Shown: positions 1 through 6,534 of the stretch, piece by piece
Numbering within the stretch: the stretch's first letter is position 1
Layout: each line of letters begins with the position of its first letter
Assembly: GCA_028288775.1 (NCBI GenBank)
Contig: JAQGHP010000590.1
Coordinates: 1 to 7,001 of the forward strand
Direction: 5' to 3'
Length of the DNA: 7,001 bases
Source of the DNA: Phycisphaerales bacterium
GTDB lineage: Bacteria; Planctomycetota; Phycisphaerae; Tepidisphaerales; Tepidisphaeraceae
Position numbers and translations under genes: made by a program
Notes under the pieces: model-generated
Database searches by the model: none
Told to the model about the DNA's origin: nothing
What the model saw: the letters and a program-made list of their open reading frames with translations, nothing else

Positions 1-3000
1 TCCTGGCACTCCTTGGCAATTCCCTCCAGCAAAATGATGCGCTCGGCGGCGCTTTTGGAGGAATCGATCAGGGCTTGCCGCAACTGCTTGAGCCAATCGG
101 CGATGCCAGGCTCGCCGCCGTCCGCGATGGCGGCGTCCACAATTGCAATCGCGTCTCCTTGCAACGCCGCGATCTCGACGAGGCTCGGCGCGGCGTCCAG
201 CCTCGCCAGCAATTCAATGACCTTCTGCCACGATGCTGGCGAAGCTTCGTGCGCCGGGTTTGCGGGAATCGGAGGCAGCGCGAGCCATCGGGCGCAGTGG
301 AGCAGGTCGTCGCGGTGGTCGGCGCACGACCGCTCGAAGGCGAGCGCCCACCACTGCGATTCGTCGTCGGCCCCCACGACTTTTGTTATCCCGGCGGCTG
401 CGACCGCGAGCTGCGTCAACACTTCCACCGACTGGCGCAACGTCTCTGGCGGGCGTTCCAGATCGCTTTCGATGCGCTCGATCTTGCGTGAGACGTCCGC
501 CGCAATCGGTGTGCGAGGACTTGCTGCGTCGGGCCGGTAAATCCCGCGTGTGGAATCGAGCAGGACGCGAACCGTGTCGCGAAGGCCGCCGAAAAGCCGG
601 GGAGGCAATATTGTGGTCCCGGTCAGTTCCAGCAGCCCCCGGCGGAGCACCAGCATATGACCGGCGAGGTTCCCGCTGTCCACCGTTGAGACGTACATCG
701 GGAGCAGCGGCTTGAGCGAACGCGTGTCGTACCAGTTGTAGAAGTGGCCGCGATGCCGCTCCATTTTGCCGAGGGTGCCGAAGGTCTTTTGGGTGCGGTC
801 GAGCAGGCGCGCGACGGAACAGTAGCCGAAGTCATACGCGGCCAGGTCCGCCAAGAGCGCCATGCCGATATTGGTCGGACTCGTCCGCGGCGCGATGACC
901 GGCGTTGGGTGCTCCTGGAAGTTGTCGGGCGGCAGCCAGTTTTCCTGCTCGGTGACGAACGCCTCGAAGTACCGCCACGTCCGGCGGCCGAGCTTCTCCA
1001 GGAACACGCGCTGCCTGTCTGACAACCGTGACGGCGGCGGCGTAAGTGGGCGGCTCAGCCACCACCCCACCACCGGCGACAGGAGCCAAAGATACAGCAA
1101 CGGCCAGGCAATCGCGGGCAACGGGCGGCGAGTGAGGAGGAGCAGCAGGATGACCGCCAGGGAAGTGACGGGCGCGAACCACATGGAGCGGAAGAAACCG
1201 GGCAGATCCGCCCGGGCGCTGCGGTGGGCCTCGCTCGACGTCTTCCACTCCAACAGCTTGCGCCGCGTCCACAGAACGCGGGCCGAAGTCCGCACGATCG
1301 CGTCGACGCTCACAAACGCGTCGTACGGGAGGAAGACGAGCGTGAACAGGAATTGGGCCAGATGTCTGCCCAGCGCCGCCCCCGACATGCTCAGATGCCC
1401 CCGGAAATTGACCTCGGCGGGCTTTCGCGCGGAATTCCCTAGAAACGAAACGACAGCGCCCGCCCCAATGGCGCCCAAGACCAGCGCGGTCGATGCGGCC
1501 CCCAGCGCGGGGACCAACAGCCAGGCGCCCAGCAATAGCACCAGCATGGCCACCGGAACGAGGCTGCGCCGGAGGTTGTCGAAGATCTTCCACCACGACA
1601 GGGCGGAAATTGGATTGGAAACGTACCCGTCACCCAGCGCCGGCACGCGCGGCAACAGCCACACGGCGATCTGCCAGTCGCCGCGGATCCAGCGGTGCCG
1701 CCGGCTTACGTCCGCGGGGTAGCGCGAGGGGTATTCCTCGTAAAGTTCCACGTCACTGAGCAGGCCCGAGCGGGCGTACGCGCTTTCGAGCAGGTCGTGA
1801 CTCAGGATCGCGTTTTCCGGGAGGTTGCCGCAGCCTTGTTCGAAGGCATCGACGTCGTAGATTCCCTTCCCGATGAACGACCCTTCGCCGAAAAGATCCT
1901 GGTATACATCCGACACCACGCGCGTGTAGGGATCGACCCCTGTTTCCCCTGCGAACAGCCGGACGAACCACGAGCGCTGCGCGCTGGGCAGGCTGACGCC
2001 GACCCGTGGCTGCAGGATGCCGTACCCGTCAATAACCCGTTTGCGTCGGCGGTCGAAGACCGGCCGGTTGAGCGGGTGGGCCATCGCGCCGGCCATCTCC
2101 CGCGCCGAGTCACGCGGCAGTTGTGTATCGGTGTCGAGCGTGATGACGTACCGCACTCCGGCCAGCAGCGTCGTGTCGCCGACCACGTGGGAAAACCGAC
2201 CGTCGGGCGCACGGAGCATTGCGTTAAATTCGGCCAGCTTGCCGCGTTTGCGCTCGTACCCCATCCAGACGCCTTCCTGCGCGTTCCATCGCCGGGGGCG
2301 GTGAAAGAGAAAGAAGATGTCAGTGCGCCCGGAAGTGTATTTTTCGTTGAGCTGTTCGATGCCCTCGGCAGCCAGCCGCACGAGTTCCTCGTCCCCCGGC
2401 ATGATCTCCGCCGGGGCGTCCTCGAAATCGGTGAGCAGCGCGAAGTGGAGGTTGTCGTCGCGGTTCGCGAGGTATCGTACTTCCAGCCCCTCGAGCAGAT
2501 CCTCGACCGTTTGCGGGCTCGAGAGCATCGTCGGCACGACGACAATGGACCGATGCTCCGCAGGGATGCCCTTGCGGAAATCGAGCTTGGGAAGCGGGCC
2601 CGCATGCACCAGCGCCGTCGCACACCAATTGACGATGGCAATGCCGACATGAACCGCGCACATGACCGCGGGGATGAGTAGAAAAAGCAGGCCGCCCTTT
2701 GCGCCGACCCTATGCCCCCAACCGATGAACGCGGCCGACACACCAGTGGCGATTAACAGAACTGCCACGAGATAAAACAACAGGGGTAAACGGCTACCGA
2801 TCCGACCAAGGGCGGTTCGGAAGGACGGCCGCGATTTGGCGATTCGCTCGAGCTCGGGCCGGCCGCGGTGGATCAGGTAGTAGCCAATGTGGGCCGCCCG
2901 GTCGGCGGGATCCCGCCGCGCCTGAGCCTGTGCCAGCGCGACCGTCATGCGCGCGACTTCATACTCGGCCAGTCCGCCGCGCTTGGCGATCTCTTCCACG

Positions 3001-4049
3001 CCGTGGCGGTAGCGGTCGCGGGTGGCAAAATCCATGTGTGCGTAAACACCGGCGGGGTCGCCCTGGAGTGTTTGCTCGACCAGGCTGTGGCGTTCGACGA
3101 ACTCGCGCCAGTCGGTGGAACTCAGGAACCGCAGGCTGGTGATGCTGTTGCCGATCGAGACCTGATCGGCGGCTTGCGCGTGACCGTCGGCGCGGACGAG
3201 TTGCTCGACCGTCAGCCCCTGCTCCGATAGCCGCTGCTCCAGCCACCCGGTGGCGAAGCTGAAGTACGGGCTCTGCCCCTGTAAATGCCGGGTAAATTCG
3301 GCCAGGAATGCGCCCGACAACGGCGGGTCGGCCCGTGCCATGTCGGCCAGGACCAGGATGAGGTTGGTTGGCGCCTGCTCGACCACACTGACCATGCGCT
3401 CGGCCCATTCGGTGGCCGCATCACGATCGCGACGGGTCCTTCCCACCCGCACCGAAACCCGGCGCAGGTTCTCAATCAGGGCGAGGCGCAGAACGATCGG
3501 CACCGCCCAAAGCTCGCCCAGCTTCAGCGGCTGCACCGTCTGGTAGGAAGTGATGAAGGCGTCGAGGCTGACGGCGTCCAGTCGGCCGTCCACGTGCGAG
3601 ATCAATTCCAGCGCGATCGCATACGCCCGCGGCTGGCCGGCATTCTTCCCGTTGGCGAGGCGCGGCAACTGGCGGCCGTATGACCGTGGAAGGTGCCGCC
3701 GTGCGGTACGGATCTGCTCTTCGATCAGATAGAAGTTGTCCAGCAGCCACTCGGCCGCGGGAGAGATTCGCCGGCTGGCGGCGACTGCCGCGGTGACGAG
3801 ATCGTAGGTCTCTACGAGGACGCGCTCGTTATCCTGCAAGCGCGCGATGAGTTTGTCGGGCGATGCCGATTCAACGAGCTCATGAGATTCCGCCAGACCA
3901 CGTGCGTGGCGCTCCAGTTGATCGACGCTGTACAGTTCCGATCGGAGCGGCTGCTCGTCAAGCGCCTGGAGCGCGGGCGTATCGGCCATCGTCGATTTCC
4001 GACGCGACGACAGGCGTATGAAACCCTTGGCGATTCCGGGAACATTCAC
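1..4049 (-). CDS. ndvB: Cyclic beta-1,2-glucan synthase, NdvB/ChvB family (N-terminal ~1,350 residues; runs off left edge)
   Basis: Inner-membrane enzyme that polymerises UDP-glucose into cyclic beta-1,2-glucan for the periplasm. The frame is open from about 4136 to base 1 with no stop. Counting from GTG 4049, residues 1-~415 are the family's helical N-terminal region, with conserved stretches such as SPAAEWLLDNFYLIEEQIRT and PLKLGELWAVPIVLRLALIE. Membrane segments lie at about 420-444 and 450-472. The GT84 glycosyltransferase domain spans about 485-800, with LLTDFED (~537), DTDTQ (639-643), SHDLLE (750-755) and RHRWIRGDWQ (784-793). More membrane segments follow between about 829 and 998. 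The start of the glycoamylase-like domain (from ~1005) includes VDSGN (1123-1127). Family members are about 2,800 residues, so the C-terminal phosphorylase-like half lies outside the window. GTG 4049 is preceded by AAGGAG at 8 nt. ATG 3989, in frame 20 codons later, has only a weak GGA and is the alternative start. Confidence 0.93.
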   Translation of the reverse strand, partial: MNVPGIAKGFIRLSSRRKSTMADTPALQALDEQPLRSELYSVDQLERHARGLAESHELVESASPDKLIARLQDNERVLVETYDLVTAAVAASRRISPAAEWLLDNFYLIEEQIRTARRHLPRSYGRQLPRLANGKNAGQPRAYAIALELISHVDGRLDAVSLDAFITSYQTVQPLKLGELWAVPIVLRLALIENLRRVSVRVGRTRRDRDAATEWAERMVSVVEQAPTNLILVLADMARADPPLSGAFLAEFTRHLQGQSPYFSFATGWLEQRLSEQGLTVEQLVRADGHAQAADQVSIGNSITSLRFLSSTDWREFVERHSLVEQTLQGDPAGVYAHMDFATRDRYRHGVEEIAKRGGLAEYEVARMTVALAQAQARRDPADRAAHIGYYLIHRGRPELERIAKSRPSFRTALGRIGSRLPLLFYLVAVLLIATGVSAAFIGWGHRVGAKGGLLFLLIPAVMCAVHVGIAIVNWCATALVHAGPLPKLDFRKGIPAEHRSIVVVPTMLSSPQTVEDLLEGLEVRYLANRDDNLHFALLTDFEDAPAEIMPGDEELVRLAAEGIEQLNEKYTSGRTDIFFLFHRPRRWNAQEGVWMGYERKRGKLAEFNAMLRAPDGRFSHVVGDTTLLAGVRYVITLDTDTQLPRDSAREMAGAMAHPLNRPVFDRRRKRVIDGYGILQPRVGVSLPSAQRSWFVRLFAGETGVDPYTRVVSDVYQDLFGEGSFIGKGIYDVDAFEQGCGNLPENAILSHDLLESAYARSGLLSDVELYEEYPSRYPADVSRRHRWIRGDWQIAVWLLPRVPALGDGYVSNPISALSWWKIFDNLRRSLVPVAMLVLLLGAWLLVPALGAASTALVLGAIGAGAVVSFLGNSARKPAEVNFRGHLSMSGAALGRHLAQFLFTLVFLPYDAFVSVDAIVRTSARVLWTRRKLLEWKTSSEAHRSARADLPGFFRSMWFAPVTSLAVILLLLLTRRPLPAIAWPLLYLWLLSPVVGWWLSRPLTPPPSRLSDRQRVFLEKLGRRTWRYFEAFVTEQENWLPPDNFQEHPTPVIAPRTSPTNIGMALLADLAAYDFGYCSVARLLDRTQKTFGTLGKMERHRGHFYNWYDTRSLKPLLPMYVSTVDSGNLAGHMLVLRRGLLELTGTTILPPRLFGGLRDTVRVLLDSTRGIYRPDAASPRTPIAADVSRKIERIESDLERPPETLRQSVEVLTQLAVAAAGITKVVGADDESQWWALAFERSCADHRDDLLHCARWLALPPIPANPAHEASPASWQKVIELLARLDAAPSLVEIAALQGDAIAIVDAAIADGGEPGIADWLKQLRQALIDSSKSAAERIILLEGIAKECQ

Positions 4050-4095
4050 CAGCAACTCTCCTTCGTTTGCAATCGTCGCGAACGCAGCACAAAAG

Positions 4096-4123
4096 AAAAG
4101 AGCCGCAGCGATGCGGCTCTTTT
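4096..4123 (-). terminator. Rho-independent terminator after the RRM gene
   Basis: A perfect 12-bp inverted repeat (AAAAGAGCCGCA / TGCGGCTCTTTT on the plus strand) encloses a 4-nt loop. On the minus strand the stem is followed by TTTTCTTTTG, a typical U-tract. It begins about 20 bases after the stop of the RRM protein gene (4145) and lies before either possible ndvB start. The stem is nearly symmetrical with A/T runs on both sides, so it could in principle work in both directions, but no plus-strand gene ends here. Confidence 0.88.
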
Positions 4124-4144
4124 CTGCAACAGATGATTAGCGAA

Positions 4145-4468
4145 TTACCGTCCGCGGCCGCCGCCGCCGTACCCGCCCCCGCCCCCGCCGTACCCGCCCC
4201 CGCCGCCACCGCTGCGGTTTTCCTTGGGCTTGGCTTCGTTGACCGTCAGGGCGCGGCCGCCGTGGTCCTGGCCGTTCATCGACGCGATGGCCGTCTGGGC
4301 CTCCTTGTCGCTGCCCATCTCCACGAAGCCGAAGCCCTTGCTCTTACCCGTGTCCCGGTCGGTGATGATCTGCGAGCTCTCGACCGTCCCGTGCGGGGCG
4401 AACATTTCACCCAGGGCCGAAGAATCAACGTCGTAGCCCAGGTTCCCAACATACAGTTTCTTACCCAT
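4145..4468 (-). CDS. Glycine-rich RRM-type RNA-binding protein
   Basis: A 107-residue protein with a single RNA recognition motif and a glycine-rich tail. RNP2 is LYVGNL (residues 5-10) and RNP1 is KGFGFVEM (44-51), with the aromatic residues that stack on RNA bases intact. The RRM ends near residue 80 (LTVNEAKP). Residues 86-107 are Gly with Tyr every seven residues, ending RGR. Length and layout match the bacterial and cyanobacterial Rbp family, which binds single-stranded RNA and is often induced by cold or stress; the stress role is family knowledge, not seen here. ATG 4468 is preceded by AAGGAG at 6 nt. It has its own promoter about 170 bases upstream and a strong terminator downstream, so it is probably monocistronic. 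Confidence 0.95.
   Translation of the reverse strand: MGKKLYVGNLGYDVDSSALGEMFAPHGTVESSQIITDRDTGKSKGFGFVEMGSDKEAQTAIASMNGQDHGGRALTVNEAKPKENRSGGGGGGYGGGGGGYGGGGRGR
4148..4210 (-). repeat. In-gene 21-nt tandem repeat coding the GGGGGGY tail
   Basis: The codons for residues 87-107 of the RRM protein form about three imperfect copies of a 21-base unit encoding six Gly and one Tyr; the last copy degenerates to GGGGRGR. On the coding strand the repeat has at least five runs of three or more G separated by short loops of one to six bases. Slippage in such a repeat would change tail length in whole heptads. Confidence 0.8.
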
Positions 4469-4480
4469 GGAATTCTCCTT
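4469..4480 (-). promoter_or_regulatory. Ribosome binding site of the RRM gene
   Basis: On the minus strand AAGGAG ends 6 nt before ATG 4468. It is the full anti-Shine-Dalgarno complement and fixes the start codon. Confidence 0.85.
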
Positions 4481-4637
4481 ATGAGAATATGCAAACGACC
4501 CGCGGTTTTACTTTCGAGGTCATGCGAAAGGGGCCGGCGTATCGACCCGAACAGGCGGGAGGGCAAATGGAAAAGAAACAGCGGGCAGGAACAAAGCTGC
4601 GGCGGAATCTGATTCGATCAGCGGACCAACCGCCCAC

Positions 4638-4666
4638 AGCATAGGTGATTAGGGGTCGCATGTCCA
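4638..4666 (-). promoter_or_regulatory. Sigma70-like promoter for the RRM gene
   Basis: On the minus strand a -35 box TGGACA (4666-4661; five of six consensus bases) is followed after exactly 17 bases by TATGCT (4643-4638; four of six). Transcription would start near 4631, giving a leader of about 160 nt before the RRM start codon. A small hairpin, GCGG-TTGGT-CCGC, lies at the beginning of the leader. The remaining gene-free sequence between 4469 and 4740 shows no open frame that I trust and no further signal that I can support. Confidence 0.55.
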
Positions 4667-4740
4667 TGAACATTGGGCGGCGCCATGACAAGCAGTTCCT
4701 ACCGCCCGGATTTGCGCCGTCGGCCGGATGCGTTCTCGTG

Positions 4741-5427
4741 TTATGTCCGCGCGCCGTTCGCCGCGTAGAACGCCCGCGCCTCCGCCAGCAACTGGTCGTC
4801 GGTGGTGTGCCCCTCGTCGATGACGACCGTGCCGGCGACCCGCTTGGCCATTTCCGGGTGGCGTTGTTTAAGCTCGGCGACCAGATGGTCCATAGCGCTG
4901 CTCGACCCGGTCGAGCTTCCCATGATCAGAATCTTCTCCGCGCCGCTCAAGTTCCGTACGATCGCTTCGTAGAAGGTTTTCAGTTCGGGCTTGCGCTGGC
5001 CGTTGGAGTCGTCTTCCACATTGTTCAGGTGCCGGTGCGAGCCGTGCGGATCGTGGGGGATGATGCGCTGGGGAACCGAGCCGTGCAACTCAGTCCTGTA
5101 GACGCGCGCCTCGCGGTGGTCGATCACGACCAGCAGGTGGAGTACTTTGGCGACCTGCGCCTGCGCCGGTGCGGCGGAGTGCTCAAGGAACTGGCGGATG
5201 CGCATCAATTCCTGGATGTCGGAGAAGTCCTTGCGCTGCGGCGGATGGACGGTCAGCGTTTGGCCGTTTCGGGCAAACTTCACATTGCCGTTGTGCTCCT
5301 CCTGCACCGAGTCGCACACTGCGGTAAGCAGCGACCGCACGTCCCGCCACTGCAGGTTCCGGGCGACCGGGTGCTGAAAGACGGCGACGTAAGTAGCTTG
5401 ATGAATCCCGTACGTTGGCGTCTGCAT
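4741..5427 (-). CDS. eRF1-like (BaeRF / 'translational machinery') protein with HicA-like N-terminal segment
   Basis: A 228-residue soluble protein in two parts. Residues ~17-84 (HPVARNLQWRDVRSLLTAV ... FARNGQTLTVHPP ... IRQFLEH) resemble a small HicA or double-stranded-RNA-binding-type fold, which is an inference from pattern. Residues ~95-225 carry the pattern of proteins annotated 'translational machinery protein' or BaeRF: a core strand VVIDHREARVY (100-110), a His-rich HDPHGSHRHL (125-134), FYEAIVRNLSGAEKILIMG (152-170), the glycine turn GSSTG, and VVIDEGHTTDDQLLAEAR (201-218). These are related to eRF1 middle and C-terminal domains. The GGQ loop of true release factors is not seen. ATG 5427 has AAGGAG at 6 nt. 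The gene follows the 83-residue gene by 58 nt and may share its transcript. The biochemical role is unknown. Confidence 0.75.
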   Translation of the reverse strand: MQTPTYGIHQATYVAVFQHPVARNLQWRDVRSLLTAVCDSVQEEHNGNVKFARNGQTLTVHPPQRKDFSDIQELMRIRQFLEHSAAPAQAQVAKVLHLLVVIDHREARVYRTELHGSVPQRIIPHDPHGSHRHLNNVEDDSNGQRKPELKTFYEAIVRNLSGAEKILIMGSSTGSSSAMDHLVAELKQRHPEMAKRVAGTVVIDEGHTTDDQLLAEARAFYAANGART

Positions 5428-5439
5428 TCAATTCTCCTT
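5428..5439 (-). promoter_or_regulatory. Ribosome binding site of the eRF1-like gene
   Basis: On the minus strand AAGGAG sits 6 nt before ATG 5427. The 10-mer AAGGAGAATT is identical to that in front of the RRM gene. Confidence 0.8.
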
Positions 5440-5485
5440 CGCGAGTGATCGCCCGGCGTTCGTCATGGCGGAGTATTCGGAAGCA

Positions 5486-5737
5486 TCATGTGATGGGAGG
5501 CAGCCCCCGCAACTCGCGGCGGATCTCCTTGTGACGCGCCTTCTCGGCCATCCGCACTTCCCAAGGCGTCGAGGGCGCCGTCGGCTTGAACATCGGCAGG
5601 CGCTTGTACAGCCATACGAAGGGCACGGCCAGAACGCGCAAGACATGCTGGTCCAGCCGACCCATCGACGGAGAAGTGTCCATCATCCCCGTCGCGGCGT
5701 CCGCGCCGGCCACCGGTTTCACTTTCGCAATCAACAT
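5486..5737 (-). CDS. Hypothetical 83-residue protein
   Basis: I do not recognise this family. The reading frame is supported by a good ribosome binding site (TTGGAG, 5 nt before ATG 5737), by its position in line with the downstream eRF1-like gene, and by sensible composition. Residues 31-50 (HVLRVLAVPFVWLYKRLPMF) form a hydrophobic or amphipathic helix interrupted by Arg and Lys, possibly a peripheral membrane contact. Residues 60-78 are a charged helix (WEVRMAEKARHKEIRREL). There is no signal peptide and there are no cysteines. Its start codon overlaps the stop of the response-regulator remnant upstream (ATGTTGA), suggesting that the two were once translationally coupled. Confidence 0.6.
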   Translation of the reverse strand: MLIAKVKPVAGADAATGMMDTSPSMGRLDQHVLRVLAVPFVWLYKRLPMFKPTAPSTPWEVRMAEKARHKEIRRELRGLPPIT

Positions 5738-5893
5738 ATTGGCTCCAAATAATTTTGCTCGGGCTTGCGTCCTGCCAGTTCGCGGCAGATCAACGTGAAA
5801 AGCTCGTCGGTTCTAAAGCTCCCCTTAAACAATACATCGCATCGGGTCGCGGCAAACTGCGGTGTCGTCAACAACCAAAATCGTTGCCGTCAT
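5731..5893 (-). pseudogene. Internally deleted response-regulator receiver domain (remnant)
   Basis: Two frames carry the two ends of a CheY-like receiver. From ATG 5893 the minus strand reads MTATILVVDDTAVCRDPM, which is beta-1 with the acidic pair DD and the start of helix alpha-1, then hits TAA at 5825. In a different frame, starting near 5840, it reads DVLFKGSFRTDELFTLI followed by a short helix and YLEPIC, stopping at TGA 5731. This fits beta-5 with the conserved Lys and alpha-5. About 70 residues, including the phosphoacceptor Asp region, are missing, and the junction lies at a doubled CATCG (5835-5844). The piece cannot be a working receiver. A true small peptide of 22 residues is a less likely alternative. 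Confidence 0.55.
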
Positions 5894-6144
5894 CCCGGCC
5901 ACCGTCCTTGCGCGAATTCTCCTTGCGCCAAGTTCGACTTCGTCGGGTCACATGATCTAACGAGGGACGTGGGGGGAAGCTCCGTCACACACTGAGCAAT
6001 CGCGGGGCCACCACCGGGATCTACGAGTGTAGAGAGATTCTGTAGCGCAGAGCCGCAGGGCGTGCGACGCGCTGGCGTACATTGTCGGAGCGATCCGCTG
6101 GATGGGTTGCCCGGGCAAGCGGATGGAAAGAGAGGCACCGCTCC
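5894..6144. other. Gene-free stretch upstream of the response-regulator remnant
   Basis: About 250 bases with several short open frames on both strands. Their translations are rich in Pro, Arg, Ser and Cys and show no family pattern that I can name. The only signal is a Shine-Dalgarno-like AAGGAGAATT on the minus strand (5924-5915) followed by AAGGACGG, about 20 bases before ATG 5893. I see no convincing promoter, terminator or repeat. Confidence 0.4.
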
Positions 6145-6453
6145 TCATTCTACCAAAAGCACCGTTGCAGTGGGGCGCTTCGACCGTCTTAGATATTCTT
6201 CGCCCCGTCCGGTAAGCCAGATGGCCGAGCATACCGAGGAAGGAACGTCATTGGCGTCGGCTCGGAAGTCTCGAACACCGGCCAAGCCGTGCGCTACCAA
6301 GGAGGAGGCGTCCGTGATGAACTGAGTAATGCTGATCCGAAGGCTCCGCCGAATGGGTTTTGGGTCCAGCCCGATTCGTTCTCCCGCGCCGCCCGAATGC
6401 GCCTGCAGGTATTGCAAGAGCATCAATTCCGTCGCACTGATATTCGTTAACAT
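6145..6453 (-). CDS. Small probable winged-helix protein, function unknown
   Basis: A 102-residue protein starting at ATG 6453. The layout suggests a winged-helix DNA-binding fold: a helix (ISATELMLLQYLQAH, residues 5-19), a helix-turn-helix-like stretch (IRRSLRISITQFITDASSLV, 34-53) ending in AHGLAGVR, then a wing-like strand with IWLTGRGEEYLRR (78-90). This is an inference from pattern; no specific regulator family is recognised. The frame stays open to a TTG at 6618, but the extra 55 residues look non-coding and overlap the divergent endonuclease remnant, so the ATG is preferred. No normal ribosome binding site precedes it. Confidence 0.55.
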   Translation of the reverse strand: MLTNISATELMLLQYLQAHSGGAGERIGLDPKPIRRSLRISITQFITDASSLVAHGLAGVRDFRADANDVPSSVCSAIWLTGRGEEYLRRSKRPTATVLLVE

Positions 6454-6459
6454 GTCTCT

Positions 6460-6465
6460 ATTGTA
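6460..6465 (-). promoter_or_regulatory. Possible -10 box directly before the winged-helix gene
   Basis: On the minus strand TACAAT (five of six bases of TATAAT) lies 6 nt before ATG 6453. No good -35 box is present at 16-18 bases. If real, transcription would begin at or next to the start codon, giving a leaderless mRNA. Confidence 0.3.
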
Positions 6466-6534
6466 CGCATCCGCCGGAAGTTTGCTTATTACGGCGGGAT
6501 TTCTGCCCACGTCGCCACAGCCACGCCGACTTAA

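Noticed and set aside
862..1722. Plus-strand open frame of 286 codons
   Set aside because: It is antisense to the membrane segments and RHRWIRGDWQ motif of ndvB. Its Arg/Ser-rich composition is typical of a shadow frame.
1695..2681. Plus-strand open frame of 328 codons inside ndvB
   Set aside because: Its translation has no recognisable motifs, while the opposite strand in this stretch carries the GT84 core (DTDTQ, SHDLLE). It is an antisense shadow typical of high-GC DNA.
1802..2743. Minus-strand open frame of 313 codons
   Set aside because: It is a different frame of the same strand as ndvB, Ser/Arg/Cys-rich, with no family pattern.
4148..4210. Repeat considered as a CRISPR array
   Set aside because: It is a 21-base unit without spacers that codes for a Gly/Tyr tail in frame.
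4067..4612. Plus-strand open frame of 181 codons over the RRM gene
   Set aside because: It is antisense to a clear RRM with intact RNP1 and RNP2, and its Ala/Pro run is just the complement of the Gly repeat.
4645..5448. Plus-strand open frame of 267 codons
   Set aside because: It is antisense to the eRF1-like gene, which has a strong ribosome binding site and family pattern. The plus-strand frame has no motifs.
5772..5788. Small inverted repeat ctgcc-agttcgc-ggcag
   Set aside because: The stem is only 5 bp, has no U-tract and lies inside the receiver remnant. It is likely chance.
6132..6146. Possible terminator after the winged-helix gene
   Set aside because: The stem is only 4 bp (GAGG/CCTC) and has no T-run.
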